Below, one piece after another: positions 36,272-48,460 of a stretch of DNA of 64,000 nucleotides; position 1 is the first letter of the stretch; each line of letters starts with the position of its first letter. The notes under the pieces were generated by a model. The model was not told the origin of the DNA. It saw nothing but the letters and a program-made list of their open reading frames with translations, and made no database searches. The translations under genes were made by a program, and so were the position numbers. This stretch comes from Dillenia suffruticosa (taxonomy: Eukaryota > Streptophyta > Magnoliopsida > Dilleniales > Dilleniaceae): the NCBI GenBank assembly GCA_033439265.1, contig JAVTVX010000013.1, positions 20,750,500 to 20,814,499 on the forward strand, given 5' to 3'.

Positions 36272-38114
36272 TTACGAAATGAGGCCAAATCCCTGTTCAA
36301 GTAAATCTTCAGCTATCATCTTGTTAGCCCGTTCAGTGGGATGGAAACCATCAAAGAAAACGTACGCTGAGGCATTGGAGCATGTCCCTACAGACCTGGC
36401 ATTACAAAGTATTGCAGTCTCTAGGGTGCCTGTCCCACAGCAAGCCTTCCTCGACTCAAAGAACCCTGTGACATAGTGAAATTGTCATACACATTAGTTT
36501 CACTTCTCTATTTTACATGTGCAACTGATGAATATCTCATGAGATAGCTGTCATTTCTCGATATGCGTATATTGGTTCAAAAGCTTGGGGACGACTTTGT
36601 GAGATACTTGTCTGGAGGTTAGGAATATACAATAATAAAGTTGGAACCTTGAAGAGCTGAAAATGATGTGTAATGGTATTTCCTTTTCTTCTTGAATAGT
36701 GTGAAAGTAAGGGTTTGGAGACTTTCTCCGACATTAATGCAACCTTATATCAATGTAATCTAATAACTAAGCTATGCATCAGAAAGAAATAGAATTTTGT
36801 TGTTTAGGCGTTTTAAGACACTCATTTACAGGCCTTGTTGCAAATTTCCATGTAGCTTACTTATGAGAGCTTAAGGAGAATACCATTTTCACCAGGGTTC
36901 ATAATCATGTCAAGGAGAGGCTGATAGATATCAAACACAACGAGTTTGAGGTCTGGGAATCTACTCTGCAGGGCTTGTGATGTGGTGTTGAGCTTATTGT
37001 TGAATGAAACAGCATCACTATTCAATCTCTGGACACACTGATTACTTCCTGATCCAAATAGGGTGATGGCTGCCGGCAGACACCCAGTTGGTGGTAAATT
37101 TGTAACTCCAAATCTCCTTACGCCCAATGCATACAGATTCTGTCATATGGAATGCTTTTTTTTAGAGCAGATTCAGATAGCCAAACAGTAGCAGCGATTC
37201 TATTCTGTATAGATTTGAAGTTCCGTTTGTGAATGATATTTTACTCCGATGTCATTGTCATGTGACTTTAAGATGATGATCTTGTAATATAAATGTGAAT
37301 GTTGTGGTATAAACAAAGTATTTATGAACCTGAACGAAGGAAACATAGGATTTCATGAGCGTGTCTGAGAATTGATCAGGAGTGTAGGTTCTGAACAGGA
37401 GGGGATTGATGTAGTAGTTTTGGATGTAGTCACTGCTACCAGCACTAAGAAGATGGATCCCATTAGAGAATATGTTGTTAGCTTGTGTTTGTCCCACCAT
37501 TTGCACCACCTTTTGCTGATACTCCTTGTAGTATTGAAGCTGCTGGGTCAATGTTATTGCACGCTACAATCCCAAAAACACACATCAGACATGTTATTAG
37601 TGTGCTTTTGTGTGTCTGTGTGTTTGAGAGAGAGAGAGAGTTAAGAGAGTTGTATTATTTACGTATAGCTGCGCTGTCCTGTCATAATATCCAGAAGCAG
37701 CTGAAGCAAAGTTTGCTCCAGTCAAAAGGTTCTTCCCCTTGGCTTCTTGGCTCAGGTAAGCTGGTGGGTATGAAGTAAAACCCAGGAACTCAGCTGCATA
37801 GATTATTAAAGAAAAAAAAAAAAAGAAAGAACCGTTAGCATATGTGAGAGAGAGAGTTTCAAAAAAAAAATATTACCAGTAAAGTCCGTTGCTAGCTTTC
37901 CATTGCAGAACCTTCCAGTAGGCTTATGAGTAACAAAGTCTCTTCCATAGGGCGGGAAGTTTGCTTTGATTACGGTATTAAGATTGTTGTTGTTTCCCAC
38001 ATCAACAATAGAGTCCCCGAAGATACACAATGCAGGAACGAGAGGATCACCCTGAACAACTGAAAACACCAGACCAACTAGAATGGAAACCAAAATACAA
38101 CTCGAAAACCTCAT
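36272..38114 (-). CDS. GDSL-type esterase/lipase (5 exons, 350 aa)
   Basis: Exons 38114-37877, 37793-37663, 37563-37330, 37139-36884 and 36465-36272 join to 1,053 nt with TAA. Residues 1-22 form a signal peptide, so the enzyme is probably secreted to the cell wall. Block I is [15 protein letters not shown] with nucleophile Ser35. The C-terminal block is [13 protein letters not shown], giving Asp325 and His328 of the catalytic triad. Other family segments are [27 protein letters not shown] and [13 protein letters not shown]. Plant SGNH hydrolases of this type cleave esters of lipids, cutin precursors or acylated sugars; the substrate cannot be told from sequence. The ATG at 38114 was chosen over an upstream in-frame ATG (38225) because it places the signal peptide at the very start. 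Intron 2 has a (CT)n tract in the sense strand. From memory, Arabidopsis GDSL genes lie beside both EMB175 and UPL7. Confidence 0.95.
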
Positions 38115-39779
38115 ATTTTTCACCTTCCTAGAGAGAGAGGGGGCGAGGGAGAGGTGAATGTGGTGGAAGGAGGGGCAGGTGAAGAGAGAATTTATGAGAA
38201 TGGCTGATGAGAGAGAGAAGGTCAAAGAGAAATAACTCTTGTATAGAGAGGCCCAATAAAGTTACAGAATTCCCGGTGAAGGGGTGGCACGTTTAGCACA
38301 GCACTTCCCTCAAAAGCTCAAAGTGATTTCTGTCCTTTGTATTACACACGATTATTTGGGCTAACAAACAGTCTTTAAATTTGTTGTCCATGTTCATGAG
38401 GTGACATATGATCTAGTTAAAGTTCAAAAGCTTTTTAACAGAGTTCAAGGAAAAAAGAGTTCGAGCTTTGTTTTCAAGCTCTCTTCCCATCCATATCCAT
38501 ATCCATGAAGAATCTCTCGCAAAATATTGCTTTATGATGTTTGGCCTTTACAATGTAGCTCTTTTCATTCCTATCTATAAGCTTGAAAAGGTTGAAGCCA
38601 CTTTATCTAGATGAAGACACGAAATCCTATCATTTCTCAAATGTGGTCTTCTAAAAAACAATTATATTGTATCAATCGAAGCTCTATGCTTTTGTTTTAT
38701 CCAGCATTTAAATAAAATATTACTGCTCTAGATATAATGCATTTCCAAGATTGCCAACTTTCCACTAGATTTTCCTTCCATAAGTTTCCAATTTTTTTGT
38801 AGGATATTTATTTTTTACATACTAAAATACAGAAGCCATAGCAATACGATATTTGGAAACGTTTTTACCTAGGAGATGTGGTAGCCTCGAAGGCAAACAT
38901 ACGACTTAAATTAGCCATTATAGAAGAAAAAAGACACCAATAATACCCTAGAGTGTAGCAACATGATAACAATTTTTCTTTTTTTTGGTGATATTGGGGA
39001 GACTACTACTCAAGAACTCGAAGATGATACGAGTTGAGTTTAATTTGTTGACGCAATATAATAACAAATTGACACCTTTTATCAAAATAAAAAGAAAAAA
39101 AATTAATCTGATTAATAAATTTAAAGTATGCAACATGTTCCAGCTTGGATATGTTTGAAGCCTCGTCAAACACATTGAGGTTGGTGGAATCCATACGAAC
39201 GTTTAATGCAGCTCTTCATTATAAGCAAGAATTGAAAATGGCAATCTCTGTCACAATCAGCAAAGTACATGAAGGCATCAACATAATCACTTTTATTTCA
39301 TGGATGGAGAAGTGTCGATAATTATGGGACATTGATATTATTTATTTATTTGTATTTCCGCTGGACGGTTTGTACAGAAGGTGAATTTAAGTCTCTTTTG
39401 AGTTGGGTAGTGTGCCCCATCAGGTTTCATCTCTCATGAGACCTGCCTCCGTATATTTCCAGGCCTTATTCATTAATGCTTTTTATCTACCCAATTTCCT
39501 ATCCTTCGCTTCTATTGCCATTTGCGGTTACAACTATCAAATAAATTCTTAAAGCGAGAGAGAGAGAGAGAGAGAGAGCACCCTATCCTTTTACTTTCTA
39601 ATACCTTTTTGGGAAAAAGTAGACCTGTGGTTGCGAAGCCAACTCCTAGGGAGGACAAAAATGTCACTTTCTGGTCTAGAGGGACTTGGCCCGTAACTTC
39701 GATGTGGGTAAGACAAACTGGCTGTAACCGCTAGATAGGACTCACAGCCCATGAACCAGAGGCCATCAACCAATTACCT
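38115..39779. other. Intergenic region between the GDSL gene and the YUCCA relics
   Basis: The sequence is AT-rich with a short GA run at 39,556-39,578. The first ~120 bases on the minus strand are the CT-rich leader of the GDSL gene. No conserved coding segment was recognised. Confidence 0.45.
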
Positions 39780-40090
39780 ACATGATTTGCAGATCATATC
39801 TCTTAATATTGATTCTACCGAATTGATACAATTTACAGAGTTTCTAACTACCATAAAAGGATTATACTATTTCGACAAAAATCAAAATAACATTAATTCC
39901 AGAATTATCACACCTCATAATCAAAACCTTTTTATTCCCAAACAGTAGTAGGAAGAGTAAGGCAATGCAATCCTTTCTTCTGTCGAGAGATAATGCTATT
40001 CTTTGAGAGGTCACCGCCAGACCGGATGCTCCTCCGGCCCCGAGGAGAGGTCTATCCTCTTGCATACACTTCATTTGCACTGAAAACAGG
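39780..40090 (-). pseudogene. YUCCA-like flavin monooxygenase relic B
   Basis: On the minus strand two Rossmann motifs of YUCCA-type monooxygenases are fused with the intervening sequence missing. LLGAGGASGLAV (from about 40,065) corresponds to the FAD-binding GAGPSGLA, followed by a trace of RKDCIA. Soon after, NKKVLIMRCDNSGINV (about 39,930-39,880) corresponds to the NADPH-binding GKKVLVVGCGNSGMEV with both key glycines damaged. In-frame stops follow. The sequence beyond the NADPH motif resembles that of relic A, so the two share a rearranged tail. YUCCA enzymes convert indole-3-pyruvate to auxin; this copy cannot. Confidence 0.68.
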
Positions 40091-40603
40091 CTGTCCAAAT
40101 TTAGGGATTTATGATTTTCTTCTCATTCGTTTTGTCCTTATGATCTTTCCCCAAATTAGGAATCTTTATGTGATTGCTGCTTTTTGACAATCAGACGCTC
40201 TTTTTTATTTTGGAGACAGGTCGGGAAGTCAAATTATTTGATTTTTTTTTTTTAATTCTAAGGGCTTCTCTGAAATTTGTCTATAGTCCATACACTTGAC
40301 GTGCCTTAATTTTAAAGCTTGGTGGCGGTTAGGGTTCTCTCTTGGCCTTCTCTGTGCAGGTGGGATCATAAGCTACGAGGGTTGTCCCCCCCCCCCCCCT
40401 CCCTCTTTATCTCCTTCCCCTTTCTAAATTTTAATTATCTATTTAATCATTATGATTTTTTAAATAGTTATGTGAAATTTCCAAATCATTTGGTTGTCAA
40501 TTTTGATGGTAGATTTCTTTTTTTTTTTTTTTTTAATAGTGAAATGGTAGATTTAACGTGACAATGGGCTTCATGAATTAAATTAGAAACTAAATGGATC
40601 ATA

Positions 40604-41275
40604 TTAATGAAACATAATTGTGTAAACAATGGATTTATACCAGATTTGCGTATCATATCTTGTATATTGTTTCCACGGAATTGAAAAATTTATGGAGTTT
40701 CTACCAACCATACGTGAGATTGCATTGTTTTTACCAATGATTAATATAACTTTCATCCCAGTATTACCACACCCAACAGCCAAAAGCTTCTGTTTCCCAA
40801 ACTTAGACGCACTGGTAAGAACTGACCCATAGAAATTCTCTATCCCTTGAATTTCAGGAACCAAAGGTTTGGAGTTTTCACCTATAGCAACAATAAGCCA
40901 CTTGAATAATAATCCCAACCTTAAGCTCTTGCTCTCCAAAACATACAATTTTAATCTGACTTAGTTGACTGCAGAGATTGCTTAAATCTTGGCTTGAATG
41001 TGAAGTATTTAGTATAAGACTGTATTTAGGATATATATTGGTGCTTTATAGTGTATTTTGGAAAATTTTTAGGGAAGCCCATTAAATGGAAGTTAACAAA
41101 ATTGCTCGGGAAGATGGAGTTTAATCTTATCCTTGATTCCATGTCGCCGTACAGAAGCGAGACAATCATTTCTCTAGTCTGTCAAAGAGGGAGGTAATGC
41201 CATTGTTAGAGAGCTAAGCCGCAATCGCTAGACCAGATGGTCCAGCGCCTATAATTAAAGGTTCATGAACTTGAA
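40604..41275 (-). pseudogene. YUCCA-like flavin monooxygenase relic A
   Basis: The minus-strand order is VHEPLIIGAGPSGLAIAA (FAD-binding, about 41,265-41,212), then a TAG stop, then LSNNGI; a gap; FKWLIVAIGENSKPLVPEI (about 40,905-40,850); KLLAVGCGNTGMKV with an intact NADPH GxGNxG (about 40,800-40,760); and a truncated end at about MVGRNSI. The segment between the FAD motif and WLIVATGEN is mostly scrambled or missing, and the C-terminal third of a YUCCA protein is absent. Blocks and order are those of auxin-biosynthetic YUCCA monooxygenases. The longest surviving frame (40948-40604) is 114 codons and is unlikely to encode a working enzyme. Confidence 0.75.
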
Positions 41276-41986
41276 GTTCCTAGTAATTACTTAGGTTTTT
41301 CTCTCACTTCCTCAGTTTTCCGTCAACTAGTGCATGTTGTTTGCTTATTTTGAATTGTTAGAAAGAAAAACTGCATGTAAACAAAGTCGTACAATGTGGT
41401 CCATGGACGTGATTGCATTTGACGCATCTCTTATTTGTTTTGATCGGGCGACTCCATTCCACTGTAAGAAAAAACTCAAGAAAGGCTATTATTAGAAATG
41501 TCATTTTCATGTATTTTGCTTGAAATAGCAAAGAAAGACTCGTAAATTCAGCATTTTAGTAAGCTGAATAATTTAAAGAGGGCAACAATGAGATATATGA
41601 CCTGTCATTTCTTGAGCATTACAAATTTCATTCACATGCAAAGGCCTCTTTGGTCTGTGTGCGATCACAATTCGGAAACTAAAGAAGGATAATGAACTGA
41701 TAAATTTAGAAGGGAGTACATCCACTGCGGTCATATTCTACAACAATGGAGATGTGGTCGTCAAGTCGGCAATTGTAAAATAGCCATGTAACCTCACCTC
41801 TGAAACGCCTAATTTCAACTTGAAACAAATCAAAACTCTAAGCTAAAACTTTCAAAAAAGGCTAAGGAGCAAAGCCACAATATTACATAATGAGCACACA
41901 CATCCCTTCTCCCTACAATTTGATAGCCGCAAGCGCTCAGCTTCACAGTCTTTGCTAAGTAACATAGCCCACTTTGATTAGATAAG
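41276..41986. other. Spacer between YUCCA relic A and threonine deaminase
   Basis: About 700 bp of AT-rich DNA. Its right part, just before 41,987, is the expected position of the threonine deaminase 3' UTR. No other feature was recognised. Confidence 0.4.
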
Positions 41987-44900
41987 TTATATTCCCAGTG
42001 GTTTTACTTGGTGCATCAAAAATTTGAAGGCATTGTTATTGGTCTCTACTGCAAATTCATATCCAAGACTTCTAGCTTGTTCTAGGAACTCATCCGTCTC
42101 TTCTTGTGCCACTTGGATACCAACTAAGACATTGGCACCAGTCTCACCCTGTTCACGACGGAAATAAAAATGAATAAAAAAAACTTTTGTGTAGACTAAG
42201 AGGATTGATATTCTTTTGCAAAAAAGATGTTTCAGGGCATAGAATTTGTAAGACACTGACCTGTCCACGATAATGGAACAAGCTAATGTTCCATCTAGGG
42301 CTGAAGGCATCCAAAAATTTCATCAAAGCACCTGGCCTCTCAGGGAAGACAAATCGGCACAAAAGTTCATGTGGAACTTGTGATCGGCCTCCCATCTGCA
42401 AAAATTCAAAAGAAATATGGACTTGAGCTGTTGTACACCCGAGGATCAGCTTGTTAAACCATCATATATTAATCACGCATTACAGGGTTGTTCTGAAGTT
42501 TGTACCATGACACAGCTGTAAAAACCATTAGGTAGCAGGAAAAGCCATCCGTGCAAGAACCATTTCATTTTTTTTTTTTTTTGGGGTCAGTTTGTAAGTG
42601 ATTAAAAGGGTATATTGTCCATTAGCCAATGCACTTCTTTGTGTTAATCCATTCCCCCCCCCCTTTCCCCCCACAATGCTTTTCTCCATGTTGGAATAGT
42701 TATGCACAAACCTCACCTGTACAGCTTGTTAACAATGTGGTAAAGAGACCTCAAACTGCAGTTTGGGTAAGATACTGCCCCATCCAATATTTCTATAGTT
42801 GAATTTAGCCAAATGCATTTTTACCAATAATTGGCGTTCCAGCAGGACACAAATATCAATATCTTGACACCATTAGTTCAAACACCTAATGCTTATGTAT
42901 CTCCACTACTTCAACCTAACTACACCATTTATGACTGCATTTCACCAAAGCAGGCTTATTACCTCTAATTGATGAAACTCGAAATAAAACTATTCTTCAG
43001 TGACCAGTCCATCAAACAAAATTATTTTCCTGGTTCTCTCAGTCTCAATTATGCCATCCTTGGCTTCTAGGCCTGCACCACCAACTTGTATTCCTCTGTT
43101 TTCTTGTACTCAAAATCCTCCACTTACCCAAGCAATTTATGCTATGCATCATCTACACACTTCAACAATCAAAGAAGAAAACGGGGAAACTATGAAATAG
43201 CTGTTTACATTTTCCACACCACTATACTGCTGAGAACCCAGTATTCTATAAATCTAAAACGTGGATTATCCACATCATGAAACCTTTGCCTGAAAATGGT
43301 AAAGGCCATTTGTAAGCCTCTCATAGAGAGGAAAGAAAAGGTTCGATAACCATGAAAAGTTCAAATGCACTTTAATCTATTTGTTCAAAATATTGAAAAA
43401 AAAAGATCAGCATTCATTCTCAACATCAAAGTTTCTGCATGCCCCATATATCTGGCACAATCATAACATCTCTCTACCTATAATAGTCTCTATCTACATT
43501 CACTGATCCAAAACAAATGTCTCCTATCAAAAATCAACATACCAACTCTGCCACCATTATCTACCTTGTGGTTCCCAACGCACTGAGTGGCTTGATCTAA
43601 AGATTCTGAAATTCTCAATTCTTAAGGAGAAGAAGAGTCCATACAAACATCTTTGAAAAAGAAGAAAAGAAAATTGCTTCTTTCTCTCTTTTGTCATATT
43701 AGAAATGCGTTGATGGCTTCTCATAAAAGTAAACCGAGTTTCATCATAGTTAGACTTGAGACACCAGATTATATTACCACCAATAAATCTGTGTCAATTA
43801 TGCAACAGCTTAGAAGGAAAAATAAAATAAAATAAAATAAAATAAAATAAAATAAAATAAAATAAAACAAAATAAAATAAAATAAAAATAAAATAAAATA
43901 AAAATAAAAATTCCATTCAGATAGTTTGTTCACACTTGTTTCCCACAACAATCTTCTCATGAATTTTCAACCGAGTTCCAGTGAAGTCATGCAGAAGTAA
44001 GAATAAAGCTTAAGAAAAGCAAATATTATCAAGCAGAATATAAGATATAAATTGTATTGATTGATAAAAGAAGATTTACCAGATGACGTAGATGATCTTT
44101 AACCAAATCATTGTCTGTGAGATTGATAGTCCGAAGTTGAGAAGATTTCATGCGCTCAACCATTGCATTAAGTTCGCAAACTGTGTGTAGGCCAACACTG
44201 CACATAATAAGGTAAAAAATTAAGGTCCTACAATTTATTTCAAGTTTTTCAATAGTGATTAGCCACTGGGACAAGATATGAGTATCTTAGGTGCATAGCA
44301 GCCATAACCACCATGATCAGAGATGACCAGCCCCCCCGCCCCAAGGGAGATCCCAACATGCATACCAGAAAATATGATGTGAATACAAAAGAAAAAAAAG
44401 GAAACCAGTCCCATGCAATTATCTGAACACAATTATAAGCAAAATGTCTAATTAGTGCCATTTTTGGGGATGCTTGCCTGTAAAGAACAAGAGCTTCTTC
44501 TCTAGTAGAATCACATCTGTACTTGAACTCAGTAATATTCATTGGCCCAACCTGCAGATTGAAAGAGTTTCCGGTTCAGAGCATGAAAAGAACACTTGGA
44601 ATCTCATTCTTGATTAAAAGTCTTATCACATACTTGTTCACAAAACTTTTTAAAGCTCCCAGGCTCCTCTGGCATAAATGTTGCAAGAACAGCCTCTCGC
44701 TGCCTACCAACATCAGCAAGTTCAGTTACCAGCCTCAATCTATCAAAGTTCATATTTGCTCCACTGGTGATTGCAACAACATTTTCATCCTTGAGGCCAT
44801 AGTATTTGCAGTAGGCCTCTGCTCCAGCAAGTGCAAGAGCACCAGCAGGTTCCAGAATGCTTCTTTTCTCCTCAAACATGTCCTGCAACAAGAAGCAACT

Positions 44901-47900
44901 TTACTGAAAGCCACCACAATGTAGACACCAAAATTAATTGATCACTTACTAAAGGACCTGGAGCCAATTTTTTTGATGTCTAGCATAATAGCCAACAGAA
45001 CCTACTGCTAATGATTCTGAAACAGAGCAACTTTGCAAAGAAAAGGTCATTTATTGGATAAAAACCCTCCCTAAAAGGTCAAGCGTGTTAAGTGTTTTGA
45101 CATCCTCCTAACTCACCGAACATGATCCCGTCTGGTTTTGAATCTGATTGTTCACAAGCTGGCCCTCACCCTCAAGGACCATACATGTAACAGAACATTG
45201 CCCATAAGCCATTAAATGTTAATTGTTTTTGCACTCTCATCAGAGTACAGAAAAAAGAAAACAAGGTGTACCCTTTCTTCCATAACGAAATATTTTTGAC
45301 TTTAAAAAAAAAAAGGAAGCTTTCCTTAATCCAATCCATATCTAGGTCAGCCATATATAGCATGCAAACTTCATGTAGAATGGGAGTGCTGTTAAAAGAA
45401 CCATATGAAACATTCACAAAAAACCAACACATTGAAATATTCTCGTTTCAAGGACCTTAATAGTGTCAAACTTGCAAAAGATTATTTACTAGCTAAAAGA
45501 CCACATTTCCCTTGGTAAAGAGGGAAAGCATTTGCATATTTGGAAAATCTTAAGTATATTTCTAAGAATAAAAATGGAAGTAGCCAAAGAAAGCATGTGA
45601 TCCTGAAGCAAAGAGCAATTAATGCATTTTAGACACATCCAACCAATATTTTGCAACTCATTTGAATTATTAATAAATCAATAACACAAGGGTTAATACT
45701 AATTATACTAAATCTGATCATTCAAATCTCATACCACTTGTAACCATTGTCACATTCATTACATCAATCAGTTTTAAAAAGAAAAGCCAGTACATTCAAA
45801 GGTTCCTAAAATTTTCGTTAGCAAAAGACTTCTTTCAGAAAACAATTGTCAATGCCATAGTGTCATGATCGGCATTTTGGTAGATGAAAGAATTAGTTCA
45901 GTGCCATCAAGCAACAAAACCAAGTTTAAATGTATAGCTGATAGATATGGTCCCACCTTTATTGAGGCACAAATTGTATCACGGCTTACTAGAACTATTC
46001 CATCCACCAACTCTTTGCATAGACGGAATGTCTCTTCACCAACTACTTTAACTGCAACACCATCGGCAAAGCCTCCAACCTGGTCCAGCATGATCCTCTG
46101 GCCATGATGCAATGACAATGCCATAGCATTTGCATCAACAGGTTCGACACCAATAATTTTCACCTGCATGATTGCATTTAAGTGCTGTTAATGACTAATA
46201 TAGCCTTCAGCCAAGAAATCAGTGAAGCCAATTCCACAGAGAACACAGAAAAAAGCAAAACAGCAAACAATCTTGTTATGAAGTCAGACACCAAAGCGAC
46301 GATGAATCTCTAATCAACTTGAACAAGAACATCTAGCATTAGAAATGACAGTGACAGTGACACAACACAGCTACTATGAGTAAAAGTCAGATTGTAAAGA
46401 ATCAGTGAATCCCAAGAGCTACATAATTAAGCACAAGAAAAAAGGAAAAGCGCATCTCTAAATTTCAAAAATAAATCAATCAAATGACTATCCAAACAAT
46501 GGGATTTCAAAACACATAAAATAAAACAATATTAGACACAATCTTACACATGAATAAACGAACCTCTGGAGAAACTCTCTTTACATAAGCAGCAATACCA
46601 GCTATTAATCCCCCACCACCAACTGGAACGAATATGGCATGCATTGGACCCTGCATTTGGCGCACAATCTCCATCCCAACTGTTCCCTGTCCCATTATGA
46701 CATCTGGATGATCGAAAGGTGGTATAAAGGTTCGACCCTCCTCTACAGCCCGTTGTTTAGCATATGCTTGCGCTTCGTCATATGAATCTCCAACAAGAAC
46801 AACAGTTGCCCCCAATCTCTTAACAGACTTCCACTGAAAACATTAAAAGGAAGCTCCAAAATTGATTTATCCATTGTAATCAACCAACATAATCATGCAC
46901 AAAAAGAGGTTCATCCATCAATCATCTTTTTTCAAACCTTGATTTCCGGGGTTGTAACAGGCATTGCAATCACAGCATTGCAACCCAATCTCTGGGCAGC
47001 TAATGCAACTCCTTGAGCATGATTCCCAGCAGAAGAGCAAATAACTCCCTTTTCCAGCTGTTCCTTTCGTAGTTTCACCATCATGTTGTAAGCTCCTCTC
47101 AATTTAAATGAAAATACCTGTCATTCAATTGTCAAAGCCACCTTAATTTTGTAAATTTCCTGAACAAAGTCCCATCAAGAAACTTCCTGAACCATTTGAG
47201 ACTAATATTTGCTACCAGAAAAAGCCTCTTACCATGCCCGAATTATTAGAAACCACTTCCACTTCTATTTATCCACACTTTATTGATCAACATAGGATAG
47301 TTACCAAACAATTGCGTAATGTAAAGTTATAAAAGATTCCATTTTCACATCGAAGGTATATAATCTTTATTCCTTATTCCCATCACTATATCCTCCCAAA
47401 AAAATAAAAATACAAATAAAAATTAAGTAAAAAAGATAAAACAAAGATAAAATCTTTGATAACAACTCTATTACATCATTAACCATGTTGGAATATAACC
47501 CACTCCATAAGATTAAAGAAAAAAAAAAAAAAACTTGCATTCATATACTTCCTTGCATCTCATTAATCCAACCAAATTAACAAACAAATTGTAAACCTTA
47601 GAATTTATTTTCCCACATTAGACCAAACATAATATTTAAAAGAAAAATAAAATAAAATTCAACCACAGTTCATCCTATCATCCGTTCACCCAATATTACC
47701 AAAAATTTTCAGAGAGAGAGAGAAAGAACCAAATTCAGATTCCATTCAGCCTGTCGATCATTCAAACATAAAGGCACAAATTTTACGAAGAAAGACAAAG
47801 ATGGATCAAATTTAACTTCAAAAATCAGCCTATAATCCATTCAAACAATGATACCCAGAAGGGGGGAGGGAGAGATGAAATTAAAGTTCAATTCATTCTC

Positions 47901-48460
47901 TCATCCATTCAAACAAAAACACGGGAACTTATATATGTGAAGAGAGAGAGAGAGAGAGAGCATACAGGCTGCAAATCCTCCCTCTTAAGCCAAACACGAG
48001 CGCCCAATCTCTCCGAAAGCTTGGTAGCAAACTGCAAAGGAGACTCAATCGCCACATCATAAACCTTGGACGACAATATGTTCGTCAAGTACCCCATCGC
48101 ATTCATCACCCCATCCCCACCGTCCATTTCTTCTCGAATTGGCACCGCCCCCAAAAACCCACTTTCATACTGCAATGAATCCGCGGACACTTTCTTCAAC
48201 GAATGCGAAGAAGAAGGAGAAGAAGAAGAAGAAGAAGAAGAAGAGGAAGAGGAAGAGGAGGAGGAGCTGTGCAATGGTGTATCGCGGGAATGTGAAATCG
48301 AGGGTTTGAGAGAGATCTCAGCCGTCGATTTTGAAACCGTCGCTCTAATTGTAACAGGCTTCTTCCTCGTTGAGAGTTCAGTTTTTTGAGGGGTTCGGAT
48401 TCCATGGTGTTTGGGTTTGTGGAGAGGGAATTGGGCTGGTGTGAGACACAGAGACTCCAT
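41987..48460 (-). CDS. OMR1: Threonine deaminase/dehydratase, biosynthetic, chloroplastic (9 exons, 629 aa)
   Basis: Exons 48460-47966, 47117-46938, 46833-46564, 46163-45957, 44882-44634, 44551-44478, 44197-44080, 42395-42261 and 42148-41987 give 1,890 nt in frame. The PLP-dependent enzyme makes 2-oxobutanoate from threonine, the committed step to isoleucine, in plastids. The PLP lysine is K170 in [18 protein letters not shown] (193-201) and GGGGLIAG (297-304) form the cofactor phosphate pocket. The last ~170 residues carry two ACT-like regulatory modules ([28 protein letters not shown]), the site of isoleucine feedback. The N-terminal ~90 residues are a transit peptide with an unusual serine run (about 65-86) from an AAG/CTT-type microsatellite. 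ATG 48460 is preferred to an in-frame ATG at 48526 for its ACAATGG context and fit to relatives. Intron 6 has a GC donor (ACAG|GCAAGC). The Arabidopsis orthologue is OMR1. Confidence 0.97.
43818..43909. repeat. (AAAAT)n pentanucleotide repeat in threonine deaminase intron 7
   Basis: About 18 units with a few interruptions, inside the 1.68 kb intron between exons 8 and 7. Confidence 0.95.

Noticed and set aside
38115..38225. Upstream in-frame ATG for the GDSL gene (37 extra residues)
   Set aside because: The extension would bury the signal peptide and is CT-repeat-rich leader sequence; ATG 38114 fits the family.
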